NCBI GenBank assembly: GCA_905200545.1
Contig: CAJKKQ010000017.1
Coordinates: 1-61,136 of the forward strand
DNA from: an uncultured Oscillibacter sp.
GTDB lineage: Bacteria > Bacillota > Clostridia > Oscillospirales > Oscillospiraceae
DNA length: 61,136 bases
Direction of reading: 5' to 3'
Under the pieces are notes generated by a model. That model did no database searches. It had not been told where the DNA came from and saw nothing but the letters and a program-made list of their open reading frames with translations. Shown here one piece after another: positions 32,041 to 41,344 of the stretch; the stretch's first letter is position 1, and the number at the start of each line of letters is the position of its first letter. A program made the position numbers and the translations under genes.

Positions 32041-33648
32041 ATGAGCACCCGTCCCATTCTGAAAAACAAGACGTTTTTGTATATGACGGAGTTTTTCTCC
32101 GGCGTGGCGGTGATGGCGGTGGAGCTGGGTGCCAGCCGCCTGCTGGCCCCGTATTTCAGTTCCTCCCAGATCGTGTGGACCATCATCATCGGCACCATCA
32201 TGATCGCCATGGCCCTGGGCAACCTCTACGGCGGCCGGGAGGCGGACAAGGACCCCAACCCCGACCGGCTCTACCGGCGGATTCTGATCTCCGCCGTGTG
32301 GATCGCCCTGATCCCGGTGGTAGGCAAGTATATTGTGCTGGGGGTTTCCGCAGCGCTGATCTTCACCGTCAGCACCAACTTTCTCATCATCGCCGCCTTT
32401 GCCGCCTGCATGGTGATCTTTGTCTTTCCGCTGTTCCTGCTGGGCACCGTCACCCCCTCCCTGGTGAAGTACGCCACGGACTCCCTGGACCACAACGGCC
32501 GCATCGTGGGAAATCTGGAGGCTTTCAACACCGTGGGCAGCATCCTGGGCACCTTCCTGCCCACCTTCGTCACGATTCCCGCGGTGGGCACCTCCGTGAC
32601 CTTTTTGATTTTCTCCGGCATTTTGCTGATTTTGGGCCTTGTGTACTTCCTGAGCAGCAAGACCGGCCGCAGGCGCTACGGCGCTGCCGCCGTGGCCTTT
32701 TTGCTGTGCGCCGTCCTGGGCCACACGGACTCCTTCGCCTTCTGGGAGCCGGACCTCCTCTATGAGGGAGAGTCCGTCTACAACTATTTACAGGTGAAGG
32801 AGACGGAGGACTCCGTGATCCTCTCCACCAACGTGCTCTTCGGCGTCCAGTCCGTCAAGCAGAAGGACGGCGGCCTCACCGGCATGTACTACGACACGGC
32901 CCTGGCGGCGCCGCTGATGGCGGGCGTCACGGAAAAAGAGGACTTTTCCATGCTGATTTTGGGCATGGGCAGCGGTACCTACGCCACACAGTGCCGGGAG
33001 TATTTCGGTCCCGGCCCCGAAATCGAGGGCGTGGAGATCGACCAGGATATCACGGACCTGGCCCGGGAATACTTTGACCTGCCGGAGGACGTGACGGTGA
33101 CCACCTACGACGGCCGGGCCTACCTCCAGGCCATGGACAAGCGCTACGACGTCATCATGGTGGACGCCTATCAGGACATCACCATCCCCTTCCAGATGTC
33201 CACGGTGGAGTTTTTCTCCCTGGTGGCGGACCACCTGACGGAGGACGGCGTCATGGTGGTAAACATGAACATGCACTCCGACGGGGAGGGCAGCATCAAC
33301 GCCCACCTCTCCGACACCATCTCCTCCGTCTTTGAAAACGTCTATACCGCCGACGTGCCCCGCACCACCAACCGGGAGCTCTTCGCCTGGAACGGTGGGG
33401 ACGCCCTGGAATCTCTGAAAAACGGTGCCGGCGCCACGCCTCACGCCGACCTGCGGGAGATGATGGAGGATGTTTCGGAGCGCCTAACCCCCTATGAGGC
33501 GGGGGATCTGCTCCTCACCGACGACAAGGCCCCCGTGGAACTCTTGGGCATGGACGTCATCGACACCCTCATTCAGGACGAGGTGGCCCTCTACCGGGAG
33601 ATCTATGAGGAGGAGGGCCTCTCCGGCGTCATCGACAGCCTTCTGTGA
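32041..33648 (+). CDS. Membrane-bound spermidine-synthase-like protein (fused transporter-like and SpeE-like domains)
   Basis: A 535-residue protein. The first about 215 residues form seven or so membrane helices (VAVMAVELGASRLLAPYFSS, then LFLLGTVTPSLVKYAT). The rest is a Rossmann-fold methyltransferase-like domain of the SpeE family with MLILGMGSGTYATQ, GVEIDQDITDLAREYF and YDVIMVDAYQD. In true spermidine synthases the motif is GGGxG; here GMGSG. Whether it makes polyamines, or acts on another substrate at the membrane, is not known for this fused type. AAAGGAG precedes the ATG at 32041. It is divergent from the GntR operon and followed by rpsO with its own promoter. Confidence 0.83.
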   Translation: MSTRPILKNKTFLYMTEFFSGVAVMAVELGASRLLAPYFSSSQIVWTIIIGTIMIAMALGNLYGGREADKDPNPDRLYRRILISAVWIALIPVVGKYIVLGVSAALIFTVSTNFLIIAAFAACMVIFVFPLFLLGTVTPSLVKYATDSLDHNGRIVGNLEAFNTVGSILGTFLPTFVTIPAVGTSVTFLIFSGILLILGLVYFLSSKTGRRRYGAAAVAFLLCAVLGHTDSFAFWEPDLLYEGESVYNYLQVKETEDSVILSTNVLFGVQSVKQKDGGLTGMYYDTALAAPLMAGVTEKEDFSMLILGMGSGTYATQCREYFGPGPEIEGVEIDQDITDLAREYFDLPEDVTVTTYDGRAYLQAMDKRYDVIMVDAYQDITIPFQMSTVEFFSLVADHLTEDGVMVVNMNMHSDGEGSINAHLSDTISSVFENVYTADVPRTTNRELFAWNGGDALESLKNGAGATPHADLREMMEDVSERLTPYEAGDLLLTDDKAPVELLGMDVIDTLIQDEVALYREIYEEEGLSGVIDSLL

Positions 33649-33711
33649 CCCTTGGCAGGGAAAAATCCCGGCGCGGCGGCAAAAAAAGCCTCAAAAGCGC
33701 AGATTTTTCCC

Positions 33712-33740
33712 TTTACAACCGGGAAAAACTATGATATATT
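33712..33740 (+). promoter_or_regulatory. Promoter of rpsO
   Basis: TTTACA (33712-33717), 17-base spacer, TATATT (33735-33740). The transcript would have a leader of about 105 bases before the rpsO ATG. That leader contains CGGAGCGCAGTGACGCGGG, possibly part of a ribosomal-protein autoregulatory fold, though I could not confirm one. Confidence 0.75.
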
Positions 33741-33852
33741 CGTACAGCACGCAAATCTGCGGGCAAAACCGCCCCGACGCTTCGTTCCGCGGACTTTCAC
33801 CGGCCCGGAGCGCAGTGACGCGGGTAAGAATATCAGAAAGGTGGAACCATCC

Positions 33853-34119
33853 ATGCTTCGTAAGGAACAGAAGACCGCTATCATCGACGCCAACCGCACC
33901 CACCCCACGGACACCGGCTCTCCCGAGGTCCAGATCGCCATTCTCACTGAGCGCATCAACCAGCTCACTGAGCACATGCGCAACAATCCTCAGGACAAGC
34001 ACTCCAACCGTGGCCTGCTGCAGATGGTCGGTAAGCGCCGCAGCCTCCTGGACTACCTCCAGAAGAAGGACATCGAGCGCTATCGTGCCCTGATCGCCAA
34101 GCTGGGCATCCGGAAATAA
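33853..34119 (+). CDS. rpsO: 30S ribosomal protein S15
   Basis: An 88-residue protein with the family blocks [40 protein letters not shown] and [12 protein letters not shown]. It binds the central domain of 16S rRNA. AAAGGTGG precedes the ATG. The gene is directly upstream of pnp, the universal rpsO-pnp order, separated by a hairpin with a poor T-run that probably allows read-through. Confidence 0.98.
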   Translation: MLRKEQKTAIIDANRTHPTDTGSPEVQIAILTERINQLTEHMRNNPQDKHSNRGLLQMVGKRRSLLDYLQKKDIERYRALIAKLGIRK

Positions 34120-34130
34120 ATCGGCACTGC

Positions 34131-34158
34131 GGGTGACGGAGAGGAATCTCCGTCACCC
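34131..34158 (+). terminator. Hairpin after rpsO, probably a leaky terminator
   Basis: Perfect 12-bp stem GGGTGACGGAGA/TCTCCGTCACCC with a GGAA loop, followed by GTTTGT. The weak T-run suggests partial termination or 3' end protection, with read-through to pnp. Confidence 0.6.
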
Positions 34159-34186
34159 GTTTGTACAAAAACCACCCTTTTTTCGC

Positions 34187-34267
34187 CGGGAGTGCTGTCT
34201 TTTTGTGTTTGAAACTGTGCCCGAATCCCTTCTCGGACATGCTTTCAAATACGAAAAGCCGCTCCCG
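34187..34267 (+). promoter_or_regulatory. Long leader hairpin upstream of pnp
   Basis: An imperfect stem of about 35 pairs: CGGGAG at 34187 pairs with CTCCCG ending 34267, CTTTTTGTGTTTGAAA pairs with TTTCAAATACGAAAAG, and CCCGA pairs with TCGG around an 8-base loop. In other bacteria pnp is autoregulated through RNase III cleavage of such a leader hairpin followed by PNPase degradation. The structure and position fit that, but the mechanism is inferred. Confidence 0.7.
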
Positions 34268-34292
34268 AGCACCTGTGCAAAGGAGATATGTT

Positions 34293-36443
34293 ATGTCAAC
34301 CATCATTACCAAGAGACAGTTCCCCAATTATCACAAGTACGAGATGGAACTGGCGGGCCGTCCCCTGACCCTGGAAGTGGGCAAGCTGGCTGAGCTGGCC
34401 AACGCCGCCGTCATGGTGGGCTACGGCGACACCCGGGTCCTGGTGTGCGCCACCGCCTCCCCCCGTCCCCGGGACGGCATCGATTTCTTCCCCCTGAGCG
34501 TGGACTTTGAGGAGAAGCTCTACTCCGTGGGCCGCATCCCCGGCTCCTTTAACCGCCGGGAAGGCCGTCCCGGTGAGAAGGGCATCCTCACCAGCCGCGT
34601 CATCGACCGGCCCATCCGTCCCCTCTTCCCCTCCGACTTCCGCAACGACGTTTCCATCATGGCCACCGTCATGAGCGTGGACCACGACTGCTCTCCCGAG
34701 ATCGCGGGCCTCATCGGCACCTCCGCGGCTCTCGCCATCTCCGATATCCCCTGGAACGGCCCTGTGGGCGCGCTGAAGGTGGGTCTTGTGGACGGCAAGC
34801 TGGTCTTTAATCCCAACAGCGAGCAGCGTAAGGTCTCCGACCTGGACGTCACCGTGGTCTCCACCGCCAAGAAGGTGGTCATGATCGAGGCCGGCGCCAA
34901 CGAGGTGCCCAACGATGTGATGTTCGAGGCCATCAAGTCCGCCCATGAGGAGAACCAGAAGGTCATCACCCTCATCAACCAGATGGTCGCGGAGATCGGC
35001 AAGCCCAAGTTCGACTATCCCCACGCCGACTTCAACCAGGAGCTCTTCGACGACATCGTGGCCAACTTCATGGACGAGGCCAAGGCCGCCATGGACACCG
35101 ACGACAAGAACGTCCGGGAGGCCCGCTGGAACGCCATGATCGAGCACTGGCACGAGAAGTATCTGGAGCAGTACCCCGACATGGACAAGTACCTGGAGGA
35201 GTTCACCTACAAGTTCCAGAAGAAGATCGTCAAGGCCTGGCTGCTGGAGGGCCACCGTGTGGACGGCCGCGCCAAGAACGAGATCCGTCCCCTCTCCGCC
35301 GAGGTGGGGCTGCTGCCCCGGGCCCACGGCTCCGGCCTCTTCACCCGCGGCCAGACCCAGGTGCTCTCCGTGTGCACCCTGGACACCCTCTCCGCCTGCC
35401 AGAAGCTGGACACCATCTGGGAGGAGACGGAGAAGCGGTATATGCACCACTACAACTTCCCCGGCTACTCCGTGGGCGAGGCCAAGCCCGCCCGTTCCCC
35501 CGGCCGGCGTGAGATCGGCCACGGTGCGCTGGCTGAGCGTGCCCTGCTGCCGGTGATCCCCTCCGTGGAGGAGTTCCCCTACGCCATCCGCGTGGTCAGC
35601 GAGGTTGTCTCCTCCAACGGCTCCACCTCCCAGGGCTCCATCTGCGGTTCCACCCTGGCCCTCATGGACGCCGGCGTACCCATCAAGGCTCCCGTGGCCG
35701 GCATCTCCTGCGGCCTCATCCAGGACGACGACGGCTCCTTCACCACCTTCATCGACATCCAGGGCGTGGAGGACTTCCACGGCGAGATGGACTTCAAGGT
35801 GGCCGGTACCAAGAAGGGCATCACCGCCATCCAGATGGACCTGAAGAATGACGGCCTCACCATGGAGATCATCAAGAACGCCCTGGACATCACCTACGAC
35901 GCCCGGTGCGAGATCCTGGACCAGATCATGCTCCCCTGCATCTCTGAGCCCCGGAAGGAAGTCTCCAAGTACGCTCCCAAGATGCTGACCATGCACATCG
36001 ATCCCTCCAAGATCCGGGAGGTCATCGGCTCCGGCGGCAAGGTGATCCAGAAGATCGTGGCCGACACCGGCGCCAAGATCGACATCAACGACGACGGCTC
36101 CATCTTCATCTCCGGCGTGGACGCCGCCTCCTGCGACGCCGCCAAGAAGTGCATCGACGACATCGTGTTTGTCCCCGAGGTGGGCGCGCTGTACTACGGC
36201 CGCGTGGTCCGTCTCATGACCTTCGGTGCTTTCGTGGAGCTGGCTCCCGGCAAGGACGGCCTGGTGCACATCTCCAAGCTGGCCGACCACCGCATCGAGA
36301 AGGTGGAGGACGCCTGCAAGATCGGCGACATGATGTGGGTGAAGGTCACCGACATCGACGAGAAGGGCCGTGTGAACCTCTCCCACAAGGACGCCATGCG
36401 GGAGATCAAGGCCAAGGAGGCCGCCGGAGAGCGCATCAAGTAA
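34293..36443 (+). CDS. pnp: Polyribonucleotide nucleotidyltransferase (PNPase)
   Basis: A 716-residue 3'-5' phosphorolytic exoribonuclease. Two RNase PH domains (about residues 10-230 and 310-545) have [35 protein letters not shown] and [24 protein letters not shown] domain ([16 protein letters not shown]) and an S1 domain ([21 protein letters not shown]) follow. The ATG at 34293 is preceded by AAAGGAG. It forms the RNA-decay operon with rpsO and ends at a clear terminator. Confidence 0.98.
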   Translation: MSTIITKRQFPNYHKYEMELAGRPLTLEVGKLAELANAAVMVGYGDTRVLVCATASPRPRDGIDFFPLSVDFEEKLYSVGRIPGSFNRREGRPGEKGILTSRVIDRPIRPLFPSDFRNDVSIMATVMSVDHDCSPEIAGLIGTSAALAISDIPWNGPVGALKVGLVDGKLVFNPNSEQRKVSDLDVTVVSTAKKVVMIEAGANEVPNDVMFEAIKSAHEENQKVITLINQMVAEIGKPKFDYPHADFNQELFDDIVANFMDEAKAAMDTDDKNVREARWNAMIEHWHEKYLEQYPDMDKYLEEFTYKFQKKIVKAWLLEGHRVDGRAKNEIRPLSAEVGLLPRAHGSGLFTRGQTQVLSVCTLDTLSACQKLDTIWEETEKRYMHHYNFPGYSVGEAKPARSPGRREIGHGALAERALLPVIPSVEEFPYAIRVVSEVVSSNGSTSQGSICGSTLALMDAGVPIKAPVAGISCGLIQDDDGSFTTFIDIQGVEDFHGEMDFKVAGTKKGITAIQMDLKNDGLTMEIIKNALDITYDARCEILDQIMLPCISEPRKEVSKYAPKMLTMHIDPSKIREVIGSGGKVIQKIVADTGAKIDINDDGSIFISGVDAASCDAAKKCIDDIVFVPEVGALYYGRVVRLMTFGAFVELAPGKDGLVHISKLADHRIEKVEDACKIGDMMWVKVTDIDEKGRVNLSHKDAMREIKAKEAAGERIK

Positions 36444-36475
36444 GTGCCCCGGAATCCCCAATCTACAAAAAGAGA

Positions 36476-36502
36476 CCGGATGCTGTGCATCCGGCCTTTT
36501 TT
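36476..36502 (+). terminator. Intrinsic terminator of pnp
   Basis: Stem CCGGATGC/GCATCCGG with a TGT loop, followed by CCTTTTTT. Confidence 0.88.
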
Positions 36503-36518
36503 ATTTGCGGGTCCCCTG

Positions 36519-36555
36519 TAAAAAAACAGCGGCCGCCTCATGGGGCGGCCGCTGT
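36519..36555 (-). terminator. Intrinsic terminator of the SLH protein gene
   Basis: Perfect 12-bp stem ACAGCGGCCGCC/GGCGGCCGCTGT (36526-36537, 36544-36555), followed on the minus strand by seven T residues. It faces the pnp terminator across about 20 bases. Confidence 0.88.
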
Positions 36556-36571
36556 CGGAGCTGAAATTCTC

Positions 36572-37603
36572 TTACGCAGCGGGGGTGTTGGCGGCACGGT
36601 ACAGGAAGGTCACGATATTGCCACGGGTGCAGGTCTCGGCGGGGGCAAAGGTGGTCTCCGTACGGCCGGTAGTGACACCCTGGGCCACAGCCCAGTTCAC
36701 AGCGGCGGCATAGGAAGCATCAGCGGCCACATCCGTGAACGCAGCGGCAGCCGCGTCGGTGGGTGCACCGGCAGCCATCCACATGAAGTACACCGCCTGG
36801 GCACGGGTGCAGGCCGTGTTGGGTGCGAAGGTCTCGTCGATCATCTTTTTCTCAAAGGCCCACAGAGCAGCCTTGTAGTAGTAAGCATCGGCGCTGACGG
36901 CCTCGCCGAAGGGATTCTCCGTGACAGCAGCCGCGGGCTCACCGCTGGCGCGCCACAGGAAGGTAAGGATATTGGCCTCGGTGCAGGTCTCGTTGGGAAC
37001 AAAGGTGGTCTCCGTGCGGCCGGTGGTAATGCCCTTGCCCACAGCCCACAGCACCGGATCATAGTAGTAGGCATCGGAAGCCACATCAGTGAAGGGGTTG
37101 GCAGCAGGGGTCTCTCCGGCAGGCTTCTCCTCGGTGGTTTCGGCGGGAGGCTCCTGAGAGGCAGGCAGGGCGTTGTAAGTGGCGCCCTGGGCCACCACCA
37201 CGGCTTCTTTCACGCCGCAGTCCAGCTTGCCGGTCTTGGCCTGGGAGTTATCCACGATGGTCAGGGTATAATCCTTCTGCACCTCAAAGACCGCGCAGTC
37301 CTTGGCGGCAGTGAGGGTATAGCCGTTGAGATCAATGGTGACATTGTGGGCGGTGACGGTCTGGGGCGCGGAGAACAGGCCGTTGTAGTCACTGGAGCCG
37401 ATCACCACGGCAGAAGTAAGCGTCACGTCACTGTCCAGCCGGACGGTGACGGCATCAGCCTTGGTCTCGGACATGATGGCCTGCAAAAGAGCCTCATAGG
37501 TCTCTTCGCCTACGGTGATCTTCTGATCCGCGGCGGCGGCGGGCACCGTCAGCCCCAGGCACAGCACCAGGGCCAGCAGCAGGGATGCAAGGTTCTTTCT
37601 CAT
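36572..37603 (-). CDS. Secreted SLH-domain cell-surface protein
   Basis: A 343-residue protein with a clear signal peptide (MRKNLASLLLALVLCLGLTV, cleavage after AAA about residue 24). A beta-rich N-terminal domain (about 25-160, with VTIDLNGYTLTA as in right-handed beta-helix-like repeats) is followed by a P/E/A/T-rich linker. Three S-layer homology repeats close the protein: NPFTDVASDAYYYDPVLWAV with a GITTGRTETTF turn, a second more degenerate one ending in MIDETFAPN, and a third with AVNWAVAQGVTTGRTETTF. SLH domains bind pyruvylated cell-wall polymers. ATG at 37603 has AAGGAG 7 bases before it. The gene is alone on its strand with its own terminator. Confidence 0.88.
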   Translation of the reverse strand: MRKNLASLLLALVLCLGLTVPAAAADQKITVGEETYEALLQAIMSETKADAVTVRLDSDVTLTSAVVIGSSDYNGLFSAPQTVTAHNVTIDLNGYTLTAAKDCAVFEVQKDYTLTIVDNSQAKTGKLDCGVKEAVVVAQGATYNALPASQEPPAETTEEKPAGETPAANPFTDVASDAYYYDPVLWAVGKGITTGRTETTFVPNETCTEANILTFLWRASGEPAAAVTENPFGEAVSADAYYYKAALWAFEKKMIDETFAPNTACTRAQAVYFMWMAAGAPTDAAAAAFTDVAADASYAAAVNWAVAQGVTTGRTETTFAPAETCTRGNIVTFLYRAANTPAA

Positions 37604-37682
37604 ACGCATTCTCCTTCGTCAAGATGAATTTGACCAACCGCCGGCGCAGGTGCCCGGCGGGAGTGTCCATATGTGTACAGGC

Positions 37683-37711
37683 TTGCAAAGGGAGGTCCAT
37701 CCTCCTATAAT
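37683..37711 (+). promoter_or_regulatory. Promoter of the GNAT-mnmE operon
   Basis: TTGCAA (37683-37688), 17-base spacer, perfect TATAAT (37706-37711). The spacer contains the inverted repeat GGAGG-TCCAT-CCTCC, a possible operator. About 100 bases of AT-rich leader follow. Confidence 0.78.
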
Positions 37712-37816
37712 GGGAAAATACCGGGAAATATAGAATGAGTTTAACAAAACTGTTGTCCATATACAAGGCAGGATTGTCTTTTAGTATATATATTTGTTGG
37801 CAGAAGGAGCTCCGCT

Positions 37817-38269
37817 ATGACCATTCGACCCTGTACGCCGGCGGATCTCCCCGCCATCCTTTGGCTTTTTTACCACGCGGTACACACCGCCTGCGCTCCT
37901 TATTACACTCCCGCCCAGCTCTCCGCCTGGGCAACCGAGGAGCCGGACACCGCCCGCTGGGAGGAAAAGCTCCGGAAGGAGACGTTTCTCAAAGCGGAAG
38001 AGGACGGCGTCCTCCTGGGCTTCGGCGCCCTGGATGGGGCGTATCTGGACCTGCTCTACGTCCGGCCGGATGCCCAGGGCCGGGGCGTGGGCGGCGTGCT
38101 GTGCGATTTTCTGGAGCGCCGCTGCACCGGGGAGACCGTCACCGTCCACGCTTCCCGGGCCGCCCGGGACTTTTTCGCACACCGGGGCTACCGTCTGGTG
38201 CGCCCCCAGCAGGTGGCATTGCGGGGCCAAACCCTGGAAAACTTCGTCATGGAAAAGGAGCTGATCTGA
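37817..38269 (+). CDS. GNAT-family N-acetyltransferase
   Basis: A 150-residue acetyltransferase. LLGFGALDGAYLDLLYVRPDAQGRGVGGVLCDFL holds the strand-turn-helix with the Q/RxxGxG/A acetyl-CoA loop (QGRGVG), and VHASRAARDFFAHRGYRLV the C-terminal part. The acceptor is unknown. AAGGAG precedes the ATG. Its stop overlaps the mnmE start by one base (TGATG), so the two genes are coupled. Confidence 0.87.
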   Translation: MTIRPCTPADLPAILWLFYHAVHTACAPYYTPAQLSAWATEEPDTARWEEKLRKETFLKAEEDGVLLGFGALDGAYLDLLYVRPDAQGRGVGGVLCDFLERRCTGETVTVHASRAARDFFAHRGYRLVRPQQVALRGQTLENFVMEKELI

Positions 38270-39645
38270 TGGACGTCATCGCCGCCATTGCCACCGGGGC
38301 CTCCCCCACCGCCATCGGCATCGTCCGGGTCTCGGGAGACGGGTGCTTTCCCCTGTGCGGCCGCGTGTTCCGCCCCGCCAACGGCCGACCCTTCCACACC
38401 CAGGAGGCCCGGAAGATGACTTTTGGAGACGTGCTGGACGCCCAGGGGCGCTGCATCGACCACGGCCTGGCCGTCCGCTTCCCCGGCCCCCACAGCTACA
38501 CCGGGGAGGACTCCGCCGAATTTTACTGCCACGGCTCCCCGGTGGTGCTGCGGGAGCTGCTCTCCGCCCTCTTTGCCGCAGGTGCCCGGCAGGCGGGGCC
38601 CGGGGAGTTCACCAAGCGCGCCTTTCTGAACGGCCGCATGGACCTTACGGAGGCGGAGGCGGTGGTGGACCTCATCGACGCGGAGACTTCCGCCGCCGCC
38701 CGCAACGCCGCCGCCCAGCTCTCCGGCTCTCTGCGCCGGGACTTTCAGGCGGTGACGGATTCCCTGCTGGACATCGCCACCCGGTTTTACGCCGTGGTGG
38801 ACTACCCGGACGAGGATATCCCGGACATTCACCCGGAGGAGGTGGACCGCTCCCTCACCACCGCCGAAAACACCCTGACACGGCTGCTGGCCACCTGCGG
38901 CCGGGGCAAGGTGCTCAAGCGGGGCGTGGCCACCGCCATCGTGGGCCGCCCCAACGCAGGCAAGTCCTCCCTTTTGAACGCCCTGGCGGGATATGAGCGG
39001 GCCATCGTCACGGATATCCCCGGCACCACCCGGGACACGGTGGAGGAATCCGTGGTGTGCGGCGGAGTGCGGCTGCGGCTCATGGACACCGCCGGCATCC
39101 GCCATACGGAGGACACGGTGGAACGGCTGGGGGTGGAGCGCTCCCGGCAGGCCCTGGAGGCAGCGGACCTTGCCCTGGCGGTGGTGGACGGCTCCGCCCC
39201 CCTGACGCAGGAGGACGAAGAGATCCTGCGCCTTGCCGCCCGGTGCCCCCGGTGGATTTTCGTTGTCAACAAGGAAGACCTCCTCCCCGGTGAGGCCCGG
39301 ATCCCCGCCCTGCCGGAAGGACTCCCCGCCCCCGGGGCGGCGGTGTGCCTGAGCGCCCTCACCGGCGCGGGGCTGGACGCCCTGGAGCAGGCAGTGGCGG
39401 CGCTGTTTCCGGAGGGGGATGTCCCCGAGGGATCCATCCTCACCAATGAGCGCCAGGAGCACGCCGCCCGCCGGGCCACCCAGGCGGTACAGCGGGCCCG
39501 GGAGGCCCTGGAGGCGGGCTTCACCCCCGACGCCATCCTCACCGACGTGGAGGAGGCCCTGGACGCCCTGGGAGAGCTGACGGGCCGCACCGCCCGGGAG
39601 GAGATCGTCTCCGGTATTTTCTCCCGGTTCTGCGTGGGAAAATAA
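38269..39645 (+). CDS. mnmE: tRNA uridine-5-carboxymethylaminomethyl GTPase MnmE (TrmE)
   Basis: A 458-residue protein. The N-terminal formyl-THF-binding domain has IAAIATGASPTAIGIVRVSG and KRAFLNGRMDLTEAEAVVDL. The inserted G domain has Walker A GRPNAGKSSLLNAL, DIPGTTRDTVEE and LMDTAGIRHTED. The C-terminus ends FCVGK, with the conserved cysteine of the FCIGK motif. It modifies the wobble uridine of tRNAs together with MnmG. mnmG is usually next to it near the origin but is absent here; the next gene is a DUF1836 protein gene with its own promoter. Confidence 0.97.
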   Translation: MDVIAAIATGASPTAIGIVRVSGDGCFPLCGRVFRPANGRPFHTQEARKMTFGDVLDAQGRCIDHGLAVRFPGPHSYTGEDSAEFYCHGSPVVLRELLSALFAAGARQAGPGEFTKRAFLNGRMDLTEAEAVVDLIDAETSAAARNAAAQLSGSLRRDFQAVTDSLLDIATRFYAVVDYPDEDIPDIHPEEVDRSLTTAENTLTRLLATCGRGKVLKRGVATAIVGRPNAGKSSLLNALAGYERAIVTDIPGTTRDTVEESVVCGGVRLRLMDTAGIRHTEDTVERLGVERSRQALEAADLALAVVDGSAPLTQEDEEILRLAARCPRWIFVVNKEDLLPGEARIPALPEGLPAPGAAVCLSALTGAGLDALEQAVAALFPEGDVPEGSILTNERQEHAARRATQAVQRAREALEAGFTPDAILTDVEEALDALGELTGRTAREEIVSGIFSRFCVGK

Positions 39646-39681
39646 ACGGCTCCACATGGTTCTCCGCCTTTCAAAAGGTGA

Positions 39682-39710
39682 TTTACAAAATCACATCTCC
39701 GTGCTATACT
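39682..39710 (+). promoter_or_regulatory. Promoter of the DUF1836-DegV genes
   Basis: TTTACA (39682-39687), 17-base spacer, TATACT (39705-39710). The -35 box is the loop of a small inverted repeat GTGATTT/AAATCAC. Confidence 0.75.
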
Positions 39711-39783
39711 TTCCTCTGTAAAATAAGGCCTGCCCGCTGGTACGGCGGGCAGGGAATCTGCCGCACAAGGAGGGAGACGCAGC

Positions 39784-40350
39784 ATGCACGATCTGAGCGA
39801 ACTGCAGGACCGGCTGCGCAAGGAACGGCCCGTCCCCTGGGACCAGCTGCCGGATTTTGCGCTGTACATGGATCAGGTCCTCAGCTATATGGACCGCCAG
39901 GTGATCCGGTTTGACGAGGACGACGGCCTCACCGCCGCCATGGTGAACAACTACACGAAAAGCGGCCTGGTGCCCCGGGCCAGCGGGAAAAAGTACGGCC
40001 GGGACCATCTGGCCTACCTCACCGCCATCTGCATCCTCAAGCGGGTGATGTCCACCCGGGACATGGATCTGCTGATCCGGGAGGAGCTCCAGGGGGAGCG
40101 CCCCGTCTCCGACGGGTACGCCGCCTTCTGCGCAAGCCTGGACAAGGCCCTCTCCCTCACCGCCGACGAGATCGCCCAGCGCACGGAGCCGGACGATCTG
40201 GCGGACGCCGCCATCCACTTTGCCCTCATGAGCTACGCCGCCGGCGTGGCCAGCAGCCGCTATGTGACCCTCCTGCGGGAGGCAAAGGGCTGCGGTGAAG
40301 CCGAGAAGCCCAAGCGGGAGAAAAGCAAAAAGGAAAAGGAGCTGGGATGA
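39784..40350 (+). CDS. DUF1836 domain protein
   Basis: A 188-residue protein. The core has FALYMDQVLSYMDRQV, MVNNYTKSGLVPRASGKKYG and HLAYLTAICILKRVMSTRD, with a MerR/HTH-like look (the N-Y-x-K-x-G-L-V-P block). This matches DUF1836, a Firmicutes family suspected to be DNA-binding. The tail is lysine/glutamate-rich (EAEKPKREKSKKEKELG). AAGGAGGG precedes the ATG. It is followed after 3 bases by the degV gene, so the two are co-transcribed. Confidence 0.8.
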   Translation: MHDLSELQDRLRKERPVPWDQLPDFALYMDQVLSYMDRQVIRFDEDDGLTAAMVNNYTKSGLVPRASGKKYGRDHLAYLTAICILKRVMSTRDMDLLIREELQGERPVSDGYAAFCASLDKALSLTADEIAQRTEPDDLADAAIHFALMSYAAGVASSRYVTLLREAKGCGEAEKPKREKSKKEKELG

Positions 40351-40353
40351 GAC

Positions 40354-41226
40354 ATGGGTGAATTTGTCATCATGACCGACAGCTGCTGTGATATGACCGC
40401 CGCCATGGCGGAGGAGCTGGGCCTCTGCGTGCTGCCCCTGAGCCTCCACATGGGAGACCGGGTCTATCACAACTATCTGGACGGCCGGGAGATCGGCTTC
40501 CAGGATTTCTACGCCCGGATCCGCAGCGGTGAGACCGCCACCACCTCCGCCGTCAACGTAGGGGCCTTTGAGGTGAAGATGCGGGAGATCCTGGGCCAGG
40601 GCAAGGACATTTTGTGCATCAACTTCTCCTCCGCCCTCTCCACCACCTACCAGTCCGCCACCATCGCCGCGGCGGACCTGCGGGATGAGTTTCCGGCCTC
40701 CAAGGTCTTCGTGGTGGATTCCCTGTGCGCCTCCCTGGGACAGGGCCTTTTGGTGTACCTGTGCGCCCAGGAGCAGCGCAAGGGCCGCTCCGTGGAGGAG
40801 GTCCGGGACTTTGCCGAGGCCACCAAGGGCTCCATCTGCCACTGGTTCACCGTGGATGACCTGAACCACCTGAAGCGGGGCGGACGCATCAGCGCCGCCA
40901 CCGCCTTCTTCGGCACCATGCTCTCCATCAAGCCGGTGCTCCACGTGGACGACGGCGGGCACCTGGTGCCTGTCAGCAAGACCCGGGGCCGGAAGGCCTC
41001 CCTGCTGGCCCTGGTGGACCACATGGAGCAGACCGCCCTGGACGCCTCGGGCGGCACGGTGTTCATCTCCCACGGCGACTGCGAGGCGGACGCCCGGTTC
41101 GTGGCGGACGAGATCACCCGCCGGTTCGGGAACCGGGACATCTCCATCAACTTCGTGGGCCCCGTCATTGGCAACCACTCGGGCCCCGGCACGGTAGCCC
41201 TCTTCTTCGTGGGCTCCAAACGATAA
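40354..41226 (+). CDS. DegV family fatty-acid-binding protein
   Basis: A 290-residue protein beginning GEFVIMTDSCCDMTAAMAEE, the TDSxxD signature. TSAVNVGAFEVKM, CINFSSALSTTYQSA, VVDSLCASLGQGLLV and a late GPVIGNHSGPGTVALFF block complete the pattern. DegV/FakB proteins bind a fatty acid and present it to the FakA kinase. The degV-type protein here is not next to a fakA gene. Confidence 0.93.
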   Translation: MGEFVIMTDSCCDMTAAMAEELGLCVLPLSLHMGDRVYHNYLDGREIGFQDFYARIRSGETATTSAVNVGAFEVKMREILGQGKDILCINFSSALSTTYQSATIAAADLRDEFPASKVFVVDSLCASLGQGLLVYLCAQEQRKGRSVEEVRDFAEATKGSICHWFTVDDLNHLKRGGRISAATAFFGTMLSIKPVLHVDDGGHLVPVSKTRGRKASLLALVDHMEQTALDASGGTVFISHGDCEADARFVADEITRRFGNRDISINFVGPVIGNHSGPGTVALFFVGSKR

Positions 41227-41236
41227 ATCAGCCTGC

Positions 41237-41264
41237 GCGTCCGGAGGGAGCTCCTTCCGGACGC
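41237..41264 (+). terminator. Terminator-like hairpin after the degV gene
   Basis: Arms GCGTCCGGAGGGAG and CTCCTTCCGGACGC (13 of 14 paired). A TCTTTT run lies 6 bases further. Termination is plausible but not certain. Confidence 0.5.
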
Positions 41265-41344
41265 CGCGTGTCTTTTCCCCCCGGCGCTTTCCGCCGGGCC
41301 ATTTTCTCCGCCCCCCGGGCGGATCTGCTGCAAGGAGCTTGATT

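Noticed and set aside
33745..33852. Ribosomal protein S15 autoregulatory RNA in the rpsO leader
   Set aside because: The leader is long enough and has GC stems, but I could not fold it into a recognised S15-binding three-way junction by eye.
34296..36461. Very long open frame (over 700 codons) on the minus strand opposite pnp
   Set aside because: It is a shadow of pnp caused by GC-rich third positions; its translation is a monotonous G/H/V/D/L-rich sequence with no domain and no ribosome site.
37240..37262. DnaA-box-like TTATCCACG and other scattered near matches
   Set aside because: Single isolated occurrences inside genes, no cluster and no AT-rich unwinding region, so no origin of replication is called in the window.
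37722..37738. Possible Noc-binding palindrome (TATTTCCCGG followed by TATTTT)
   Set aside because: Only one half matches the known Noc box; the second half is not symmetric.
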